Shown here piece by piece: positions 17,612-27,129 of a stretch of DNA of 40,757 nucleotides. Under the pieces are notes generated by a model, which had not been told where the DNA came from, did not search any database, and saw only the letters and a list, made by a program, of their open reading frames with translations. Origin of the DNA: Trichomonas tenax (Eukaryota > Parabasalia > Trichomonadida > Trichomonadidae); assembly GCA_023091735.1 (NCBI GenBank), contig JALKBU010000430.1:1-40757 (forward strand), in the 5' to 3' direction. Both the position numbers and the translations under genes were made by a program. The first letter of the stretch is position 1. Every line of letters starts with the position of its first letter.

Positions 17612-20236
17612 TTATAGTTTTGAACATATTTCGAAGAGATTTCTTGCGTTTTGTGATATTTCTTTGTTCTTTACGTTAATTGCAAAGATCAAAAATGAAA
17701 AAACAGGAATCCTTGTTAAAAGTCGTTGCGATCTTGAACCTAATGTCTCGTATGTGTTTTGAATAAGTGTGCAAAAGTTACTTAATGAATATTCATCGTA
17801 ATCAATGAAATTCTTGAAATATTTCAACAGATCAAATAACATCTTCGCAACAATTAAAATATTTTCATCTCCGTTTTTAGATAATATTCTGATGACAATA
17901 GGTGCTATTGTGCAATAGGCAACAAACACTTCATTCCGAAATTCAAATTCTTGTTGATTCTGCATGAAAGGAATGCTACAAAGTTCAGTTGTTTTTGAAA
18001 CTAAAATTTGTAACATCTCTGTTGTTACTTTTGATGAAATTGCTTCCATTACTTGAGCAATTGCCTTCAAACTCATAGGTGCAATCATTACCATTTCAGA
18101 GGCACTTATTATGTTAATCAAATCCATTGTCATCTTATAAGCATCGTCAATGATTTCCGAGAAAGCACTTGAAACGAGTGCCTTTAACAAAACAATCGCT
18201 TGCTGTATCAATTCAGGGCTATTGGATGTCAACGATGCTGACAAAATGCCATTCAAGCTTGGAAGTATCAATTCACTCTCGGGTCCAAGAATAACAACAA
18301 TTGATGTTATTACAGTTATCGAATCTTTGTATAGTTGATGTGATGAATCTTTTATATTTGAAAGAATGAAATTTAAAACTTGAGTCGAAACCTGTTTCAT
18401 ATCTGTTGGAAATGAGGTAAAACATTGCGCAATGAGATGCAAGAGGCATTCATTGATAATAAAATATGGAATTGGGCCATTATAAGTTAACTCATTGATA
18501 GTTGTATTGATTTGATCGAAAGCAGATGAAAATAAACCAATGACTGTTTCAGACAATTCCTTTGGCATTTTCTGCACTATGTCTTCAAAAATACCATAAG
18601 ATTTGCGAATAATATCATATTCCGATGAATCAGGTCTATTAACTATATGAGATACATAACTGATAATTGGAGGAACAATCATTGGAAGTATTGTTTCTGT
18701 TTGTGTTTGAGAAATTTTGGAGAGAATTGCTGAAATACATTCAACAGCCTGAACAACAATAGAAGGCCTTGCATCAGGATTTCCAACTAATATTTCAATA
18801 GTTCTATTTATTGTTTCGGGTATGCAAAACATATTATTCTGTAATGAAACAATTTTGATGATTGAAATTGCGATTTGAACGATTTGCGGAACTCCAAGAT
18901 TAATGTAATCTAATATAATGTTCATATTTCTTTCTATTACATCTATTTCTGAAGGAGTTTGCACATTGCTAAAGGCAAAAAGAAGCAATATCACGGAATA
19001 ATAATGATTAGAGTTTCTTCTATTCGTTAGAATAAAATCTTTCGTTTGCGAATTAATATAATCAGAAAAACACCACATTAACTTTCCAAGAAGAACTGAT
19101 GCATGTGCATAAATATTCCATGATTCTTCTTCATCATCATCTTGATCATATAGCACAGCATTGGTTACTATTTCAATCAACCTTGGAATGATTTGCTTGC
19201 AATATTTTTTTGTGTAAAGTTCAACATTAGGAATTTCAATCACTTTAATTTGCCTCGTGAAATGAAGCTCAGCACATATCTTATCCATAGTTTCACAGAA
19301 ATAGTCTACAATTGATCTTTTTAGATTAATGCTAAGCTCATAGTCTGATATATTCTTCCAAAAATCCATTGAAATGCATGCAAATTCTATTCTTTCTGAA
19401 TTAATTCCTATTTCTATTAATTCAGCAATTCTTGGTATTTCATTCCATCTCAAATCACTAAATACTATTATATACTGCTGCATGAAGTCGTGAATATCTT
19501 GATATAGTTCAACAGAATTTACCACTGAAAGAAGATTGGTAATGATTTCAATTATTGCTTCTTGTGATTGTTGATTGTTAATTTCAACTTTAATCAAGTC
19601 AATAACAACAGTTAAGAAATGAATTATGTTTCTGATTAATGAAACAGATGCTGCAGTAGGGTTGCTTGCTATTTCTAAAGAAATCTGCAGAATATTACAA
19701 ACATGAGGCTGAATGTGTTCATTCCAAATATTCTTGTTCAATGATTTTATAAAATCATCTTCTAAAAGCTCATTAATGCATATTATGACTGATTCTTTTG
19801 AGATATTAGAGTATTCACTTGACCCTAACATTTGGTTAAATATAATGAAAATATTAAAGTGCTCTCCATCGATTTTGAAAATTACTTGTGCACATGATCC
19901 AGCAAGACTCCCTGCTGATAAGTCTTCGATCATAAATCCTCTAATTATAGCTTTTCTGACGTTTTCTCGTATTTCTTCTGTCAAATTTTCAAACCAAAAA
20001 GATCTTTGCTGTTCTATATTTGTGAATGCATTCAATGCATTTTTGATTGATATCAGTGCTAATTTATATAGTTTTAACTCATTGTAATCAGAATTTATGA
20101 TATTTGCAGATAAAGAGATCAATAAATCAAGTGAATTTCCTGAAATATCAATTAGTTTAGATTCAGCAGAGTGCATTACCGAGGAATCTTCAGATAATGT
20201 TTCATATAATATCGCTGCTAATGCTGATTCATTCAT
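17612..20236 (-). CDS. Karyopherin (importin-beta-like HEAT-repeat transport receptor)
   Basis: An 874-residue, almost wholly alpha-helical protein, near the usual 850-1100 residues of importin-beta family nuclear transport receptors, which ferry cargo through nuclear pores under Ran control. The N-terminal 60 residues have the importin-beta N-terminal domain pattern (AESKLIDISGNSLDLLISL followed by LYKLALISIKNAL); the rest is a series of paired helices with the Leu/Ile spacing of HEAT repeats and an acidic DQDDDEEE loop in the middle. I choose the ATG at 20236 over one at 20272 because GTCAAAATATC, a match to the local upstream motif, lies between them just before 20236. Exact cargo class is not visible. 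Confidence 0.75.
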   Translation of the reverse strand: MNESALAAILYETLSEDSSVMHSAESKLIDISGNSLDLLISLSANIINSDYNELKLYKLALISIKNALNAFTNIEQQRSFWFENLTEEIRENVRKAIIRGFMIEDLSAGSLAGSCAQVIFKIDGEHFNIFIIFNQMLGSSEYSNISKESVIICINELLEDDFIKSLNKNIWNEHIQPHVCNILQISLEIASNPTAASVSLIRNIIHFLTVVIDLIKVEINNQQSQEAIIEIITNLLSVVNSVELYQDIHDFMQQYIIVFSDLRWNEIPRIAELIEIGINSERIEFACISMDFWKNISDYELSINLKRSIVDYFCETMDKICAELHFTRQIKVIEIPNVELYTKKYCKQIIPRLIEIVTNAVLYDQDDDEEESWNIYAHASVLLGKLMWCFSDYINSQTKDFILTNRRNSNHYYSVILLLFAFSNVQTPSEIDVIERNMNIILDYINLGVPQIVQIAISIIKIVSLQNNMFCIPETINRTIEILVGNPDARPSIVVQAVECISAILSKISQTQTETILPMIVPPIISYVSHIVNRPDSSEYDIIRKSYGIFEDIVQKMPKELSETVIGLFSSAFDQINTTINELTYNGPIPYFIINECLLHLIAQCFTSFPTDMKQVSTQVLNFILSNIKDSSHQLYKDSITVITSIVVILGPESELILPSLNGILSASLTSNSPELIQQAIVLLKALVSSAFSEIIDDAYKMTMDLINIISASEMVMIAPMSLKAIAQVMEAISSKVTTEMLQILVSKTTELCSIPFMQNQQEFEFRNEVFVAYCTIAPIVIRILSKNGDENILIVAKMLFDLLKYFKNFIDYDEYSLSNFCTLIQNTYETLGSRSQRLLTRIPVFSFLIFAINVKNKEISQNARNLFEICSKL

Positions 20237-20586
20237 GAAATTGATATTTTGACAAATTACAAAACAAATCATAGTTTACATTGCATTTTGACAGTTTACA
20301 TAACAAAAATCTAAAACACAATTTTCGATTCTCAGATTTCTACCATAAATTAGACTCCTATATTGCAATCTATGCATAAGTTTTTAAAACACTTTAAAAT
20401 TCTTGACATGATATTTTTTGCCATTTTACAAACAAAATGTCAAAAAATATATTAGAGTTCAACTATATGTGCAATAAATAGCTAAAGAAATATATTTATT
20501 ATCTTTAAAACAAAAAGCCTTTATGTCCATCAAACATTTTTATTTTTCATTATTATGTTGAATAATGGCAATACAATCATCTGCTG
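20237..20586. promoter_or_regulatory. Divergent promoter region with motif copies
   Basis: Lies between the karyopherin gene (leftward) and the helical protein gene (rightward). Motif-like elements include TTTACATTGCATTTTG (20275), TTTACATAACAAAAAT (20295), and TTTTACAAACAAAATGTCAA near 20432. The region is otherwise AT-rich. Confidence 0.5.
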
Positions 20587-22104
20587 ATGGAAGATGTTAT
20601 ATCTGAAACTTTTCAGTTTCATTTGTATGTGATGGATTACAAAGATTCATTCTTGGAAAAAAATCAAGATAAAAGAGAGCAAGTTCAGCAAATAGGATTA
20701 ACAGAGAGTCCACAAATTGAGAGTATTACAGACAATTTACAAGATTACACGCAAAATGTTGATTATTATGTTGAAAATCTTTCAAATCCTAATATCAGTA
20801 TTGTAAACGAAATAGCATTAGTTCATATATCACTAATATCTAACCAAGACTGGTTTAATTCTCAATTATTATTTGATAATGGAGTATTTCAAAATTTTTT
20901 AACGTGCAAATGTGATAGGAGTCTTTACTATCAATTTATGGGCTTACTGATATCAATTAACCGTGATAATGCATTCTTAGCATTGATGCATGGATTATTC
21001 GCACAAATTGCGCTATCAGGTGATTTTTTGTCATACGGAAGTGAAGTACTTAGTCTTATAGAGATATACATGAAATATGATTCCAATGCTATGAAAGCAG
21101 CAATATTTGCATCTGAAATAATTCAAGCGATTATATCGAATTTTGATAGCATCAGCGATGATAAAAAGCACATTTTTGCACATATTGTTGCATTGATTGT
21201 TACAAAATCGCCTATCCAGCATTTGTTTGAGCCAGAGCAGATTCAAAATTTCTCTGAAATCGAGGCAAAGCCATATATGACACTTGAAAACAAACCATTC
21301 AATGAGGAGATGTTTATTTATTTCCAAAAACATGGAATTCCTGTTCTTGGAGAAAATTCATCAGGAATTGCAGGTTTCTTCCTCCAATACGTAAGAACCC
21401 CAGATTCACTTCTTGCTCTTCAGCACATTGTCTCAGAGAAGGCAATAGAGTGGTCAACAATTATTTTTAATCATTCATTCAGAGAACTCTTCATTGATGT
21501 TGATAGTTTAATGAAACAGCCTTTAGAGTATCACAGACTGCTAGTGAACCTGTTAGATAGTCTATTTTACAGACTCATGCATGATATAGAACAGGATTAT
21601 ATTATGTGTATCATGAATTATTTATTGATAATAATTTCCAACAAAGATTTATATTTTGATTTATTCAATCCAGCTTCAACAACAATTATCAATCTGATTG
21701 TTGCTACAAACTATCCACAGTATTTAGAACCGATGTTCACAGATGAAATCATTCAAGTTATATGTTCTTGGTTTGCAGAATCAAATTATATCAATAAGAA
21801 AGCTGCGATTTTCTTGTTCTTGAGAGTTACTGCAACATACAAAATAGAAATCGTTGATCGGGAGTCTCTCGAGACCATTATTGAGTTTCTTGATCCAGGA
21901 TTTCAGGATATGAATGACATAGAGTGTATTGTTAATGATTTATCATCAATATTTAAACAGAATGAAGATCTGATAGAGATATTTAAAGAATTAGATGGTG
22001 TTGAAAAAATTGAAGAAATTGTTCAAGATGGAGATGCAAGTGATGAAGTTTTACAGTTCTATAACAATTTCTTCGATGATACAGAAATTGTTCTTGATTT
22101 ATAA
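20587..22104 (+). CDS. Alpha-helical (armadillo-like) protein, unknown function
   Basis: A 505-residue protein from ATG 20587. After about 60 residues of Gln/Glu-rich linker it is made of successive amphipathic helices with Leu/Ile/Phe spacing, as in armadillo or HEAT-like folds. There is no signal peptide or membrane segment. The C-terminus is acidic (FFDDTEIVLDL). No family recognised. It shares its promoter region with the karyopherin gene but nothing ties it to nuclear transport. It converges with the acid phosphatase gene, with only 44 bases between stops. Confidence 0.75.
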   Translation: MEDVISETFQFHLYVMDYKDSFLEKNQDKREQVQQIGLTESPQIESITDNLQDYTQNVDYYVENLSNPNISIVNEIALVHISLISNQDWFNSQLLFDNGVFQNFLTCKCDRSLYYQFMGLLISINRDNAFLALMHGLFAQIALSGDFLSYGSEVLSLIEIYMKYDSNAMKAAIFASEIIQAIISNFDSISDDKKHIFAHIVALIVTKSPIQHLFEPEQIQNFSEIEAKPYMTLENKPFNEEMFIYFQKHGIPVLGENSSGIAGFFLQYVRTPDSLLALQHIVSEKAIEWSTIIFNHSFRELFIDVDSLMKQPLEYHRLLVNLLDSLFYRLMHDIEQDYIMCIMNYLLIIISNKDLYFDLFNPASTTIINLIVATNYPQYLEPMFTDEIIQVICSWFAESNYINKKAAIFLFLRVTATYKIEIVDRESLETIIEFLDPGFQDMNDIECIVNDLSSIFKQNEDLIEIFKELDGVEKIEEIVQDGDASDEVLQFYNNFFDDTEIVLDL

Positions 22105-22148
22105 AAAAAATATTTGTTTTGTATTTAATTTGAACAAATAGTTTAGAT

Positions 22149-23339
22149 TTACTTTTCCCATTCAGGTATATAACAATGATTAAGGTATCCAAGTCTGTTC
22201 ATTTGGATCTTGAGGTTAGAATAAAGGAATAAACCTGTGTTCTGATCACACTTGACGAAGTCAAGGATTATTGGCTTTCCATTGAACACGAATCTGGCCC
22301 AAACAACACCATCAATATCCCACAACTCTAAGATGAGATGGCTGCGAACAGCTGGACCATATTCTTCAGTGAACTTGAAGGTTGAAAGAACAGCAAGAAG
22401 AGCTCCATCATGCGATGACAGGAGAACTAACTTATATTTGTTTTGCATGGAAATCCTCTGATCAGCGATTCTGAACATTTCACGGAAAAGAGGGGCAGCA
22501 GCAACACCGCGGTACTTATCCATATTGTTCTTATTGTAGCTGTAGTACGACAAGTACTTCTGGCAGTCATCTTTCATCTCGTCTGTCACCCAATCAGGAA
22601 GTTTGTGCCCTGAGCATGTTGCGACCGTGATAAATGATGAATATTTCTTAACATCTTTGATTTTGAATGTCATATTATGGTCCTTGAAGACAGATTGGTA
22701 TTTCTTTGCAAAGTTATTGTAATATTCGACCATATGTGGCTCTTTGAAGAAATCATCTTCAAGACCCTTAAGTTCTTTGCACCATTTATCATCTGGATGC
22801 AATATACCAGCTTCTGGTGTATCAGTGATTAAAGGAACGACCTCATTTGGCGATGTTGGTGGGAACATTCCTTGAATGAATGAAACAGCTGATTTGACTG
22901 TGCGGTCAAGCTCTGTTGCTCTTGCATATAATGTTTCTGGATCAGCATTCTTTGGCATGAAACTATCTAATTTGGAATAATGTTCAGCCAAAGCTTTGCC
23001 CAAATCAAAGTGCTGCTGCATACCGTAAGTTGTGAGATCCTCAGGGCGGCAGGATGGTGGATATGGTGTCACTCTCTGATCGAAATGTTCGTAATAATTT
23101 CTTGGATGCCACGCTGGAGCAGGGTGTAATCTTGGAGCAATGGAGTAGTTCTCGTCGCAGTGCCATTCACCAGTGTCAAAACCTTTGAAATGGTTGCCTC
23201 CTGGTGTTCTTTCGCCATGGCGAAGCAAAAACTGGGCTTGGAGCAGTTTTCCGTTAGGAATATGGTCCGCAAATTTGAGCGGAGCTTCGCACTTTGGATC
23301 ACGTGCTGATAAAGTCAGTATGTTATAAAGGAAAAGCAT
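22149..23339 (-). CDS. Histidine acid phosphatase (branch 2), probably secreted or lysosomal
   Basis: A 396-residue phosphomonoesterase. The active-site motif RHGERTP is at residues 40-46, with H41 the expected phosphorylated histidine. A second arginine segment, RATELDRTVKS (140-150), corresponds to the RSTxxxRT region of the family. H310-D311 in LLSSHDGALL is the proton-donor HD. Length is typical. A short hydrophobic N-terminus (MLFLYNILTLSA) looks like a signal peptide, so it probably enters the secretory path and works in lysosomes or outside the cell. No C-terminal membrane helix is seen. Starts at the ATG at 23339; TTTACATAACA lies upstream at about 23386. Confidence 0.93.
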   Translation of the reverse strand: MLFLYNILTLSARDPKCEAPLKFADHIPNGKLLQAQFLLRHGERTPGGNHFKGFDTGEWHCDENYSIAPRLHPAPAWHPRNYYEHFDQRVTPYPPSCRPEDLTTYGMQQHFDLGKALAEHYSKLDSFMPKNADPETLYARATELDRTVKSAVSFIQGMFPPTSPNEVVPLITDTPEAGILHPDDKWCKELKGLEDDFFKEPHMVEYYNNFAKKYQSVFKDHNMTFKIKDVKKYSSFITVATCSGHKLPDWVTDEMKDDCQKYLSYYSYNKNNMDKYRGVAAAPLFREMFRIADQRISMQNKYKLVLLSSHDGALLAVLSTFKFTEEYGPAVRSHLILELWDIDGVVWARFVFNGKPIILDFVKCDQNTGLFLYSNLKIQMNRLGYLNHCYIPEWEK

Positions 23340-23856
23340 TTCTTATTAATGTCAAATTTTACTCTATGATTGTCAGATCTGTCACTTTACATAACATTTT
23401 TAATCTTTCAAATTCTCAGATCCATTATAGGATATGGTAAGAGAACAAACCAAAGAAAAAACTCATCAAGAAAGATATCGTTTATATATTTAAATGTATA
23501 AATATGGAATTAATCAAATCAGATTTAATATATATTCTTTGAAAAGCGCTATAACAATCTCGCTATCTTTGCTTTCGCATGGGTAATGTCACAAGGAATG
23601 AAAAAGATATTAATTATTATTTTTTTATTCCGAATCTCACATTATTCCAATAGTTTTAAACCATTCCATAGTCATTGTATTCACCTGTAAATAATCTATA
23701 CAACAAGATATAAAATATATTTTTTCAAAATCATTATATCATGACTTTATTGTTATAAAAATAAAAAGATATAGGGATGTTTTTGAAGAATGAAGCATAA
23801 ATAGTTGCAATATAAATTTTAAATAATAATATTATTTCTGATATGATATTAACAAG
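23340..23856. other. AT-rich spacer
   Basis: 5' flank of the phosphatase gene and 3' flank of the MORN gene. One motif copy (CTTTACATAACATTTTT) near 23385. Nothing else supported. Confidence 0.5.
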
Positions 23857-24759
23857 TTAGTGTTTTCTGGCCTTCTTATTCCTCTCAATGATCTCCTGGA
23901 GAACTTTGTCTGGGTTCTTCAACATAAGAGGCTTAATAAGACCATCTGTTGTGCCTGATAGATCATCTGGTTGGACATAACGCAAATCTGGTGCCTCATC
24001 ATAATATGAACCACCTTTGAAGTAGTCATCAACCCAAATTCCTTCGAGTCTTCTCTTTGTCGCGACAATATGCAAAACACCTTCGCCATTTCTCATATCA
24101 TTCTCATATAAGCCTGTGAACCAGTCTCCGTTTGCCTTTGTGAGTTTTCCTTCACCACATCTTTGATCATTAACCCATTCTCCTTCATATTCATCACCAT
24201 TGGCATAATACATGATACCGTGGCCGTGTCTCTTTCCTTTGTAGAATTCGCCATCGTATGTGTCATCATTCTGATAATATCTAATTCCGTGTCCGTCCTG
24301 CTTTCCATCTTTCCACTCGCCAGAGCCATAAGCCCACTTTCCTGGCTGATCGCAGTTTGTCTTATCAGACCAGAGATAATAGTCTCCCTTGCCGCAATAT
24401 TCATCATCAACAAATTGGCCAACATAAACGCCTTCTGCTGTGAAGTGTTCGCCATAGCCATGGCGGAGGTTGTTCTTCCACTCACCGACGTATTCAGTAC
24501 CATCATCGAGCACAATCAAATGTCTAGCGCCGTTTTTGTTAGCTTTTGCATCATTCTGTGCCCAGATGAATTGTTTTCCTTGTCTGTTTGTTGTCTGTCC
24601 GAAACGGAGAGCAGCGTATTTCTTAGATGAAAGGAAGCACTGTGGATTTGGCTTTCTTTTCATGATACGTTCCTTGCGGACTTTTGGTGAAACACCACCG
24701 TCGTCATAATACTGATTATCATAGATGGCCGAACCTAATTCTTCCTCTTCTTCTATCAT
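23857..24759 (-). CDS. MORN3: MORN-repeat protein resembling MORN3
   Basis: A 300-residue protein with six to seven MORN repeats between about residues 88 and 245 (for example YVGEWKNNLRHGYGEHF, YDGEFYKGKRHGHGIMYY, YEGEWVNDQRCGEGKL). The whole plan matches MORN3: an insertion between the second and third repeats, then a last repeat EGIWVDDYFKGGSYYDEAPD and a tail ending in PDKVLQEIIERNKK, where human MORN3 has EGFWVDN, DEAPEP and PDGVLAEALAMFRK. MORN3 is associated with cilia and flagella in animals. A Glu-rich N-terminal extension of about 70 residues is specific to this protein. Start ATG 24759. Another MORN-family member (RSPH1-like) is the alternative. Confidence 0.85.
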   Translation of the reverse strand: MIEEEEELGSAIYDNQYYDDGGVSPKVRKERIMKRKPNPQCFLSSKKYAALRFGQTTNRQGKQFIWAQNDAKANKNGARHLIVLDDGTEYVGEWKNNLRHGYGEHFTAEGVYVGQFVDDEYCGKGDYYLWSDKTNCDQPGKWAYGSGEWKDGKQDGHGIRYYQNDDTYDGEFYKGKRHGHGIMYYANGDEYEGEWVNDQRCGEGKLTKANGDWFTGLYENDMRNGEGVLHIVATKRRLEGIWVDDYFKGGSYYDEAPDLRYVQPDDLSGTTDGLIKPLMLKNPDKVLQEIIERNKKARKH

Positions 24760-24974
24760 CTAAAAAATAAATATACGTTATTGACAGGACGATAGAATGA
24801 AAAGCACAAACACATTCCATATAATGGAAATTAATTTGTATTTTCAAAATCACAAATAAAAGTTTACCATTGATTAGTAAATTATCGAGATATAAACGAA
24901 AATAAATATATAAAAGGGTCTAAAAATTATAAATGGGGAGCCATGAATGAGATAAAAAGTGACAAATTTAGGAA

Positions 24975-26153
24975 ATGTTCTCTTTCCTAATTTTCAGTGC
25001 TAGATCAGAATTTTGGCATTTTTCTGCTAAAAAATACAAACAAATACAGGCTAATAGCTTCGTGAAACCACTATTTGTTATTGCTTACAGTCCATATTGC
25101 GGACATTGCACGCAAATCCCGAACGAATCGAGGATTTTTAGAGAAAACACTATGCACCGCAAAGATTTCTACTTCACTTTGTTGAATTGCGGTGAAGGTG
25201 ATGGATGCAATCACTTCTATGTTCCTCATACACCGTATATCGTTCTTGTTCAGGGCGACCAGAGGGATTATTGGCCGGAAACAAAGTCACATACAGCTGA
25301 TGAATGGTTGAAGTTCATCGATGAGAACTTAAGAGAGCATTTAACAAAAATAGAAGATGAAAGTGAAATAGAAGCCTATAAATCGAATTTGACTAGTGGA
25401 GGCTCTTTATTCTATTTACAACTTCAAAGTGAACACAGCCTTATCTTCAAGGCTTATCAAGAAATCGCGAAAAGATATTATATTTATCATGATACTTTCC
25501 TTTATAAAATAGCACCATCAAAGCCCGAGAAAATTGTTGCTTACACTTCTCCTAAGTGCAGTATCGAATATTCTGAGACTTCATTGATCAAAACATTTAT
25601 TGATCATTATAAGTTCGGCGCCAGCCATAGATACCTTGAAAAAGAAATAAACGCTCTTCACCAATCACAACTACCATCAACAGTGCTGCTTGTTGAAGAT
25701 AATTATCAAGCACCAAAAATTACTGAAGGCTTGAAGAAGGATCTTCTTAATATTGCAGACCAGAATTGCAATCTCAAAACAGGATGGATGTCATTCCATT
25801 ACAATGAAGGATACCTCAAAGATCACAAAATTAATGACAAAGATATGCCGACATTGATCTATAATGGATATGGTTGTTTGAATCGTTATCAGGGCCGCAT
25901 TAGAGACGTTGTTGACACTGATTTCTTGAATCTTTCAATTTCGAAACAAATGTGCAATAAATTGTATTACAATACCGATTGTTCCCAGTCAATCAGAGAT
26001 TCTGATGATAAAACCACCGAATCAAAGATTCTTTGGTGGAGATCCACAATAAGTGGTTGGAAATTCATAGTTTTCTATATGTCAGGTCTCTTATTAGTTC
26101 TTGGATTCTTGGCTATTCTCACACCAAACAGATCCAAATCCAAGGATGTATAA
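24975..26153 (+). CDS. Membrane-anchored thioredoxin-like protein (PDI-related)
   Basis: A 392-residue protein starting at ATG 24975. Residues 30-115 form a thioredoxin fold with the active-site motif YCGHC (C42, C45), typical of ER protein disulfide isomerases. A short hydrophobic start (MFSFLIFSA) fits a signal peptide. One C-terminal membrane helix at about 362-382 (FIVFYMSGLLLVLGFLAIL) is followed by a short basic tail, SKSKDV. This suggests an ER type I membrane oxidoreductase with the thiol domain in the lumen. The central about 230 residues may include further inactive thioredoxin folds, as in PDI, but show no second CxxC. AAAAAGTGACA lies about 10 bases before the ATG. Confidence 0.88.
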   Translation: MFSFLIFSARSEFWHFSAKKYKQIQANSFVKPLFVIAYSPYCGHCTQIPNESRIFRENTMHRKDFYFTLLNCGEGDGCNHFYVPHTPYIVLVQGDQRDYWPETKSHTADEWLKFIDENLREHLTKIEDESEIEAYKSNLTSGGSLFYLQLQSEHSLIFKAYQEIAKRYYIYHDTFLYKIAPSKPEKIVAYTSPKCSIEYSETSLIKTFIDHYKFGASHRYLEKEINALHQSQLPSTVLLVEDNYQAPKITEGLKKDLLNIADQNCNLKTGWMSFHYNEGYLKDHKINDKDMPTLIYNGYGCLNRYQGRIRDVVDTDFLNLSISKQMCNKLYYNTDCSQSIRDSDDKTTESKILWWRSTISGWKFIVFYMSGLLLVLGFLAILTPNRSKSKDV

Positions 26154-26730
26154 AGTCGGAAATATTTTCAATTGTTCAATATATAAATTTTATCTATAAA
26201 GCATCATTATAATTTCTTAACACCATCGAATAAATCATCTAAAATCATAACAGTGCGCAATTTCATGTGCAGACATACGAAAACAAACATAAACAATTAA
26301 TTTTTAGAAAATATCGAAGAAACAATTGCTATTTAACAAAAATTACTTAAATAGATATCAATAAAAGCATACATTTATTCTATCCTTATTGCCTTTATTC
26401 ATTACAATAAAATCCTTATTTTGTTCCTTAATTTATCATTAAATTTCCTGATTAGCTACCTTTCTTTGCTATTATATGATATCTTCATATAGCATAGATA
26501 TCAGTAAATAAGTTAAATGAATGAAAGATCGTTAATATGTTGAGATAATATAATATAGAAAATATAGGCATTATTATATTGATAGAAATGCATCTGTGGC
26601 ATATAATTATAGCATCTTTTTGATTCAAAAAATGATTACAACTAATTCGTGGTAAAATTAATTTTGATATGATTAATAAATGAAATCAATTAGATGTTGC
26701 TTTCAGCTTTGAGTATAACTCAAGGAATTT
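26154..26730. other. AT-rich spacer
   Basis: 3' flanks of two convergent genes. No motif, RNA or ORF of note. Confidence 0.5.
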
Positions 26731-26898
26731 TTATTTTTCGGATTCGTTTTCTTGATGAATTTTAGGCGAGTTCTCGATTATATTTTGCATTATCTGCAAA
26801 AGAAGCTTTTTGTTGACCTTCTGGATATTGCCATCAACAGCTTTTTCAAGTTTAGTGTTTTCTTGATTAGCATATAGGGAAATATCAATCAATGACAT
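26731..26898 (-). CDS. Possible 55-residue small helical protein, unknown
   Basis: An ATG at 26898 on the minus strand opens a 55-codon frame ending in TAA at 26731-26733. The protein starts MSLIDISLYANQENTKLEKA and is helical with a Leu/Lys/Gln/Asn-rich middle and an acidic-basic tail ENESEK. It is divergent from the hybrid histidine kinase gene, and a motif copy TTTACATGTCATAAAT lies 15 bases upstream of its ATG. That position supports a real small gene. No family recognised; a small coiled-coil subunit of a larger complex is possible. Confidence 0.5.
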   Translation of the reverse strand: MSLIDISLYANQENTKLEKAVDGNIQKVNKKLLLQIMQNIIENSPKIHQENESEK

Positions 26899-26912
26899 TA
26901 ACAAAAAAATTG

Positions 26913-27104
26913 TTTACATGTCATAAATTCCAACAATTCATGCCAAATAAATTTCCTTACGACATTCAATCAATATTTTACGTGACAAAATCCAATCATT
27001 TTAAGAATTTTACATGACATAACACATTTTTACAAATCATATTTATATTTGTTACATGTCATATATTCATCTTTACAAGGCAAATAGCACTTTACACGAC
27101 AAAC
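26913..27104. promoter_or_regulatory. Array of seven to eight upstream motifs in a divergent promoter
   Basis: Copies at 26913 (TTTACATGTCATAAAT), 26937 (TTCATGCCAAAT), 26957 (TTACGACATT), 26977 (TTTACGTGACAAAAT), 27009 (TTTACATGACAT), 27052 (TTACATGTCATAT), 27072 (TTTACAAGGCAAAT) and 27091 (TTTACACGACAAA). It is the densest array in the window and lies between the small ORF at 26898 and the hybrid histidine kinase at 27130. Confidence 0.65.
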
Positions 27105-27129
27105 GAATTTTGTTTATTCCTGATAAAGA

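Noticed and set aside
20237..20272. Earlier ATG at 20272 for the karyopherin gene
   Set aside because: The 12 extra codons overlap a match to the upstream motif, and the family-like N-terminus begins at the second ATG.
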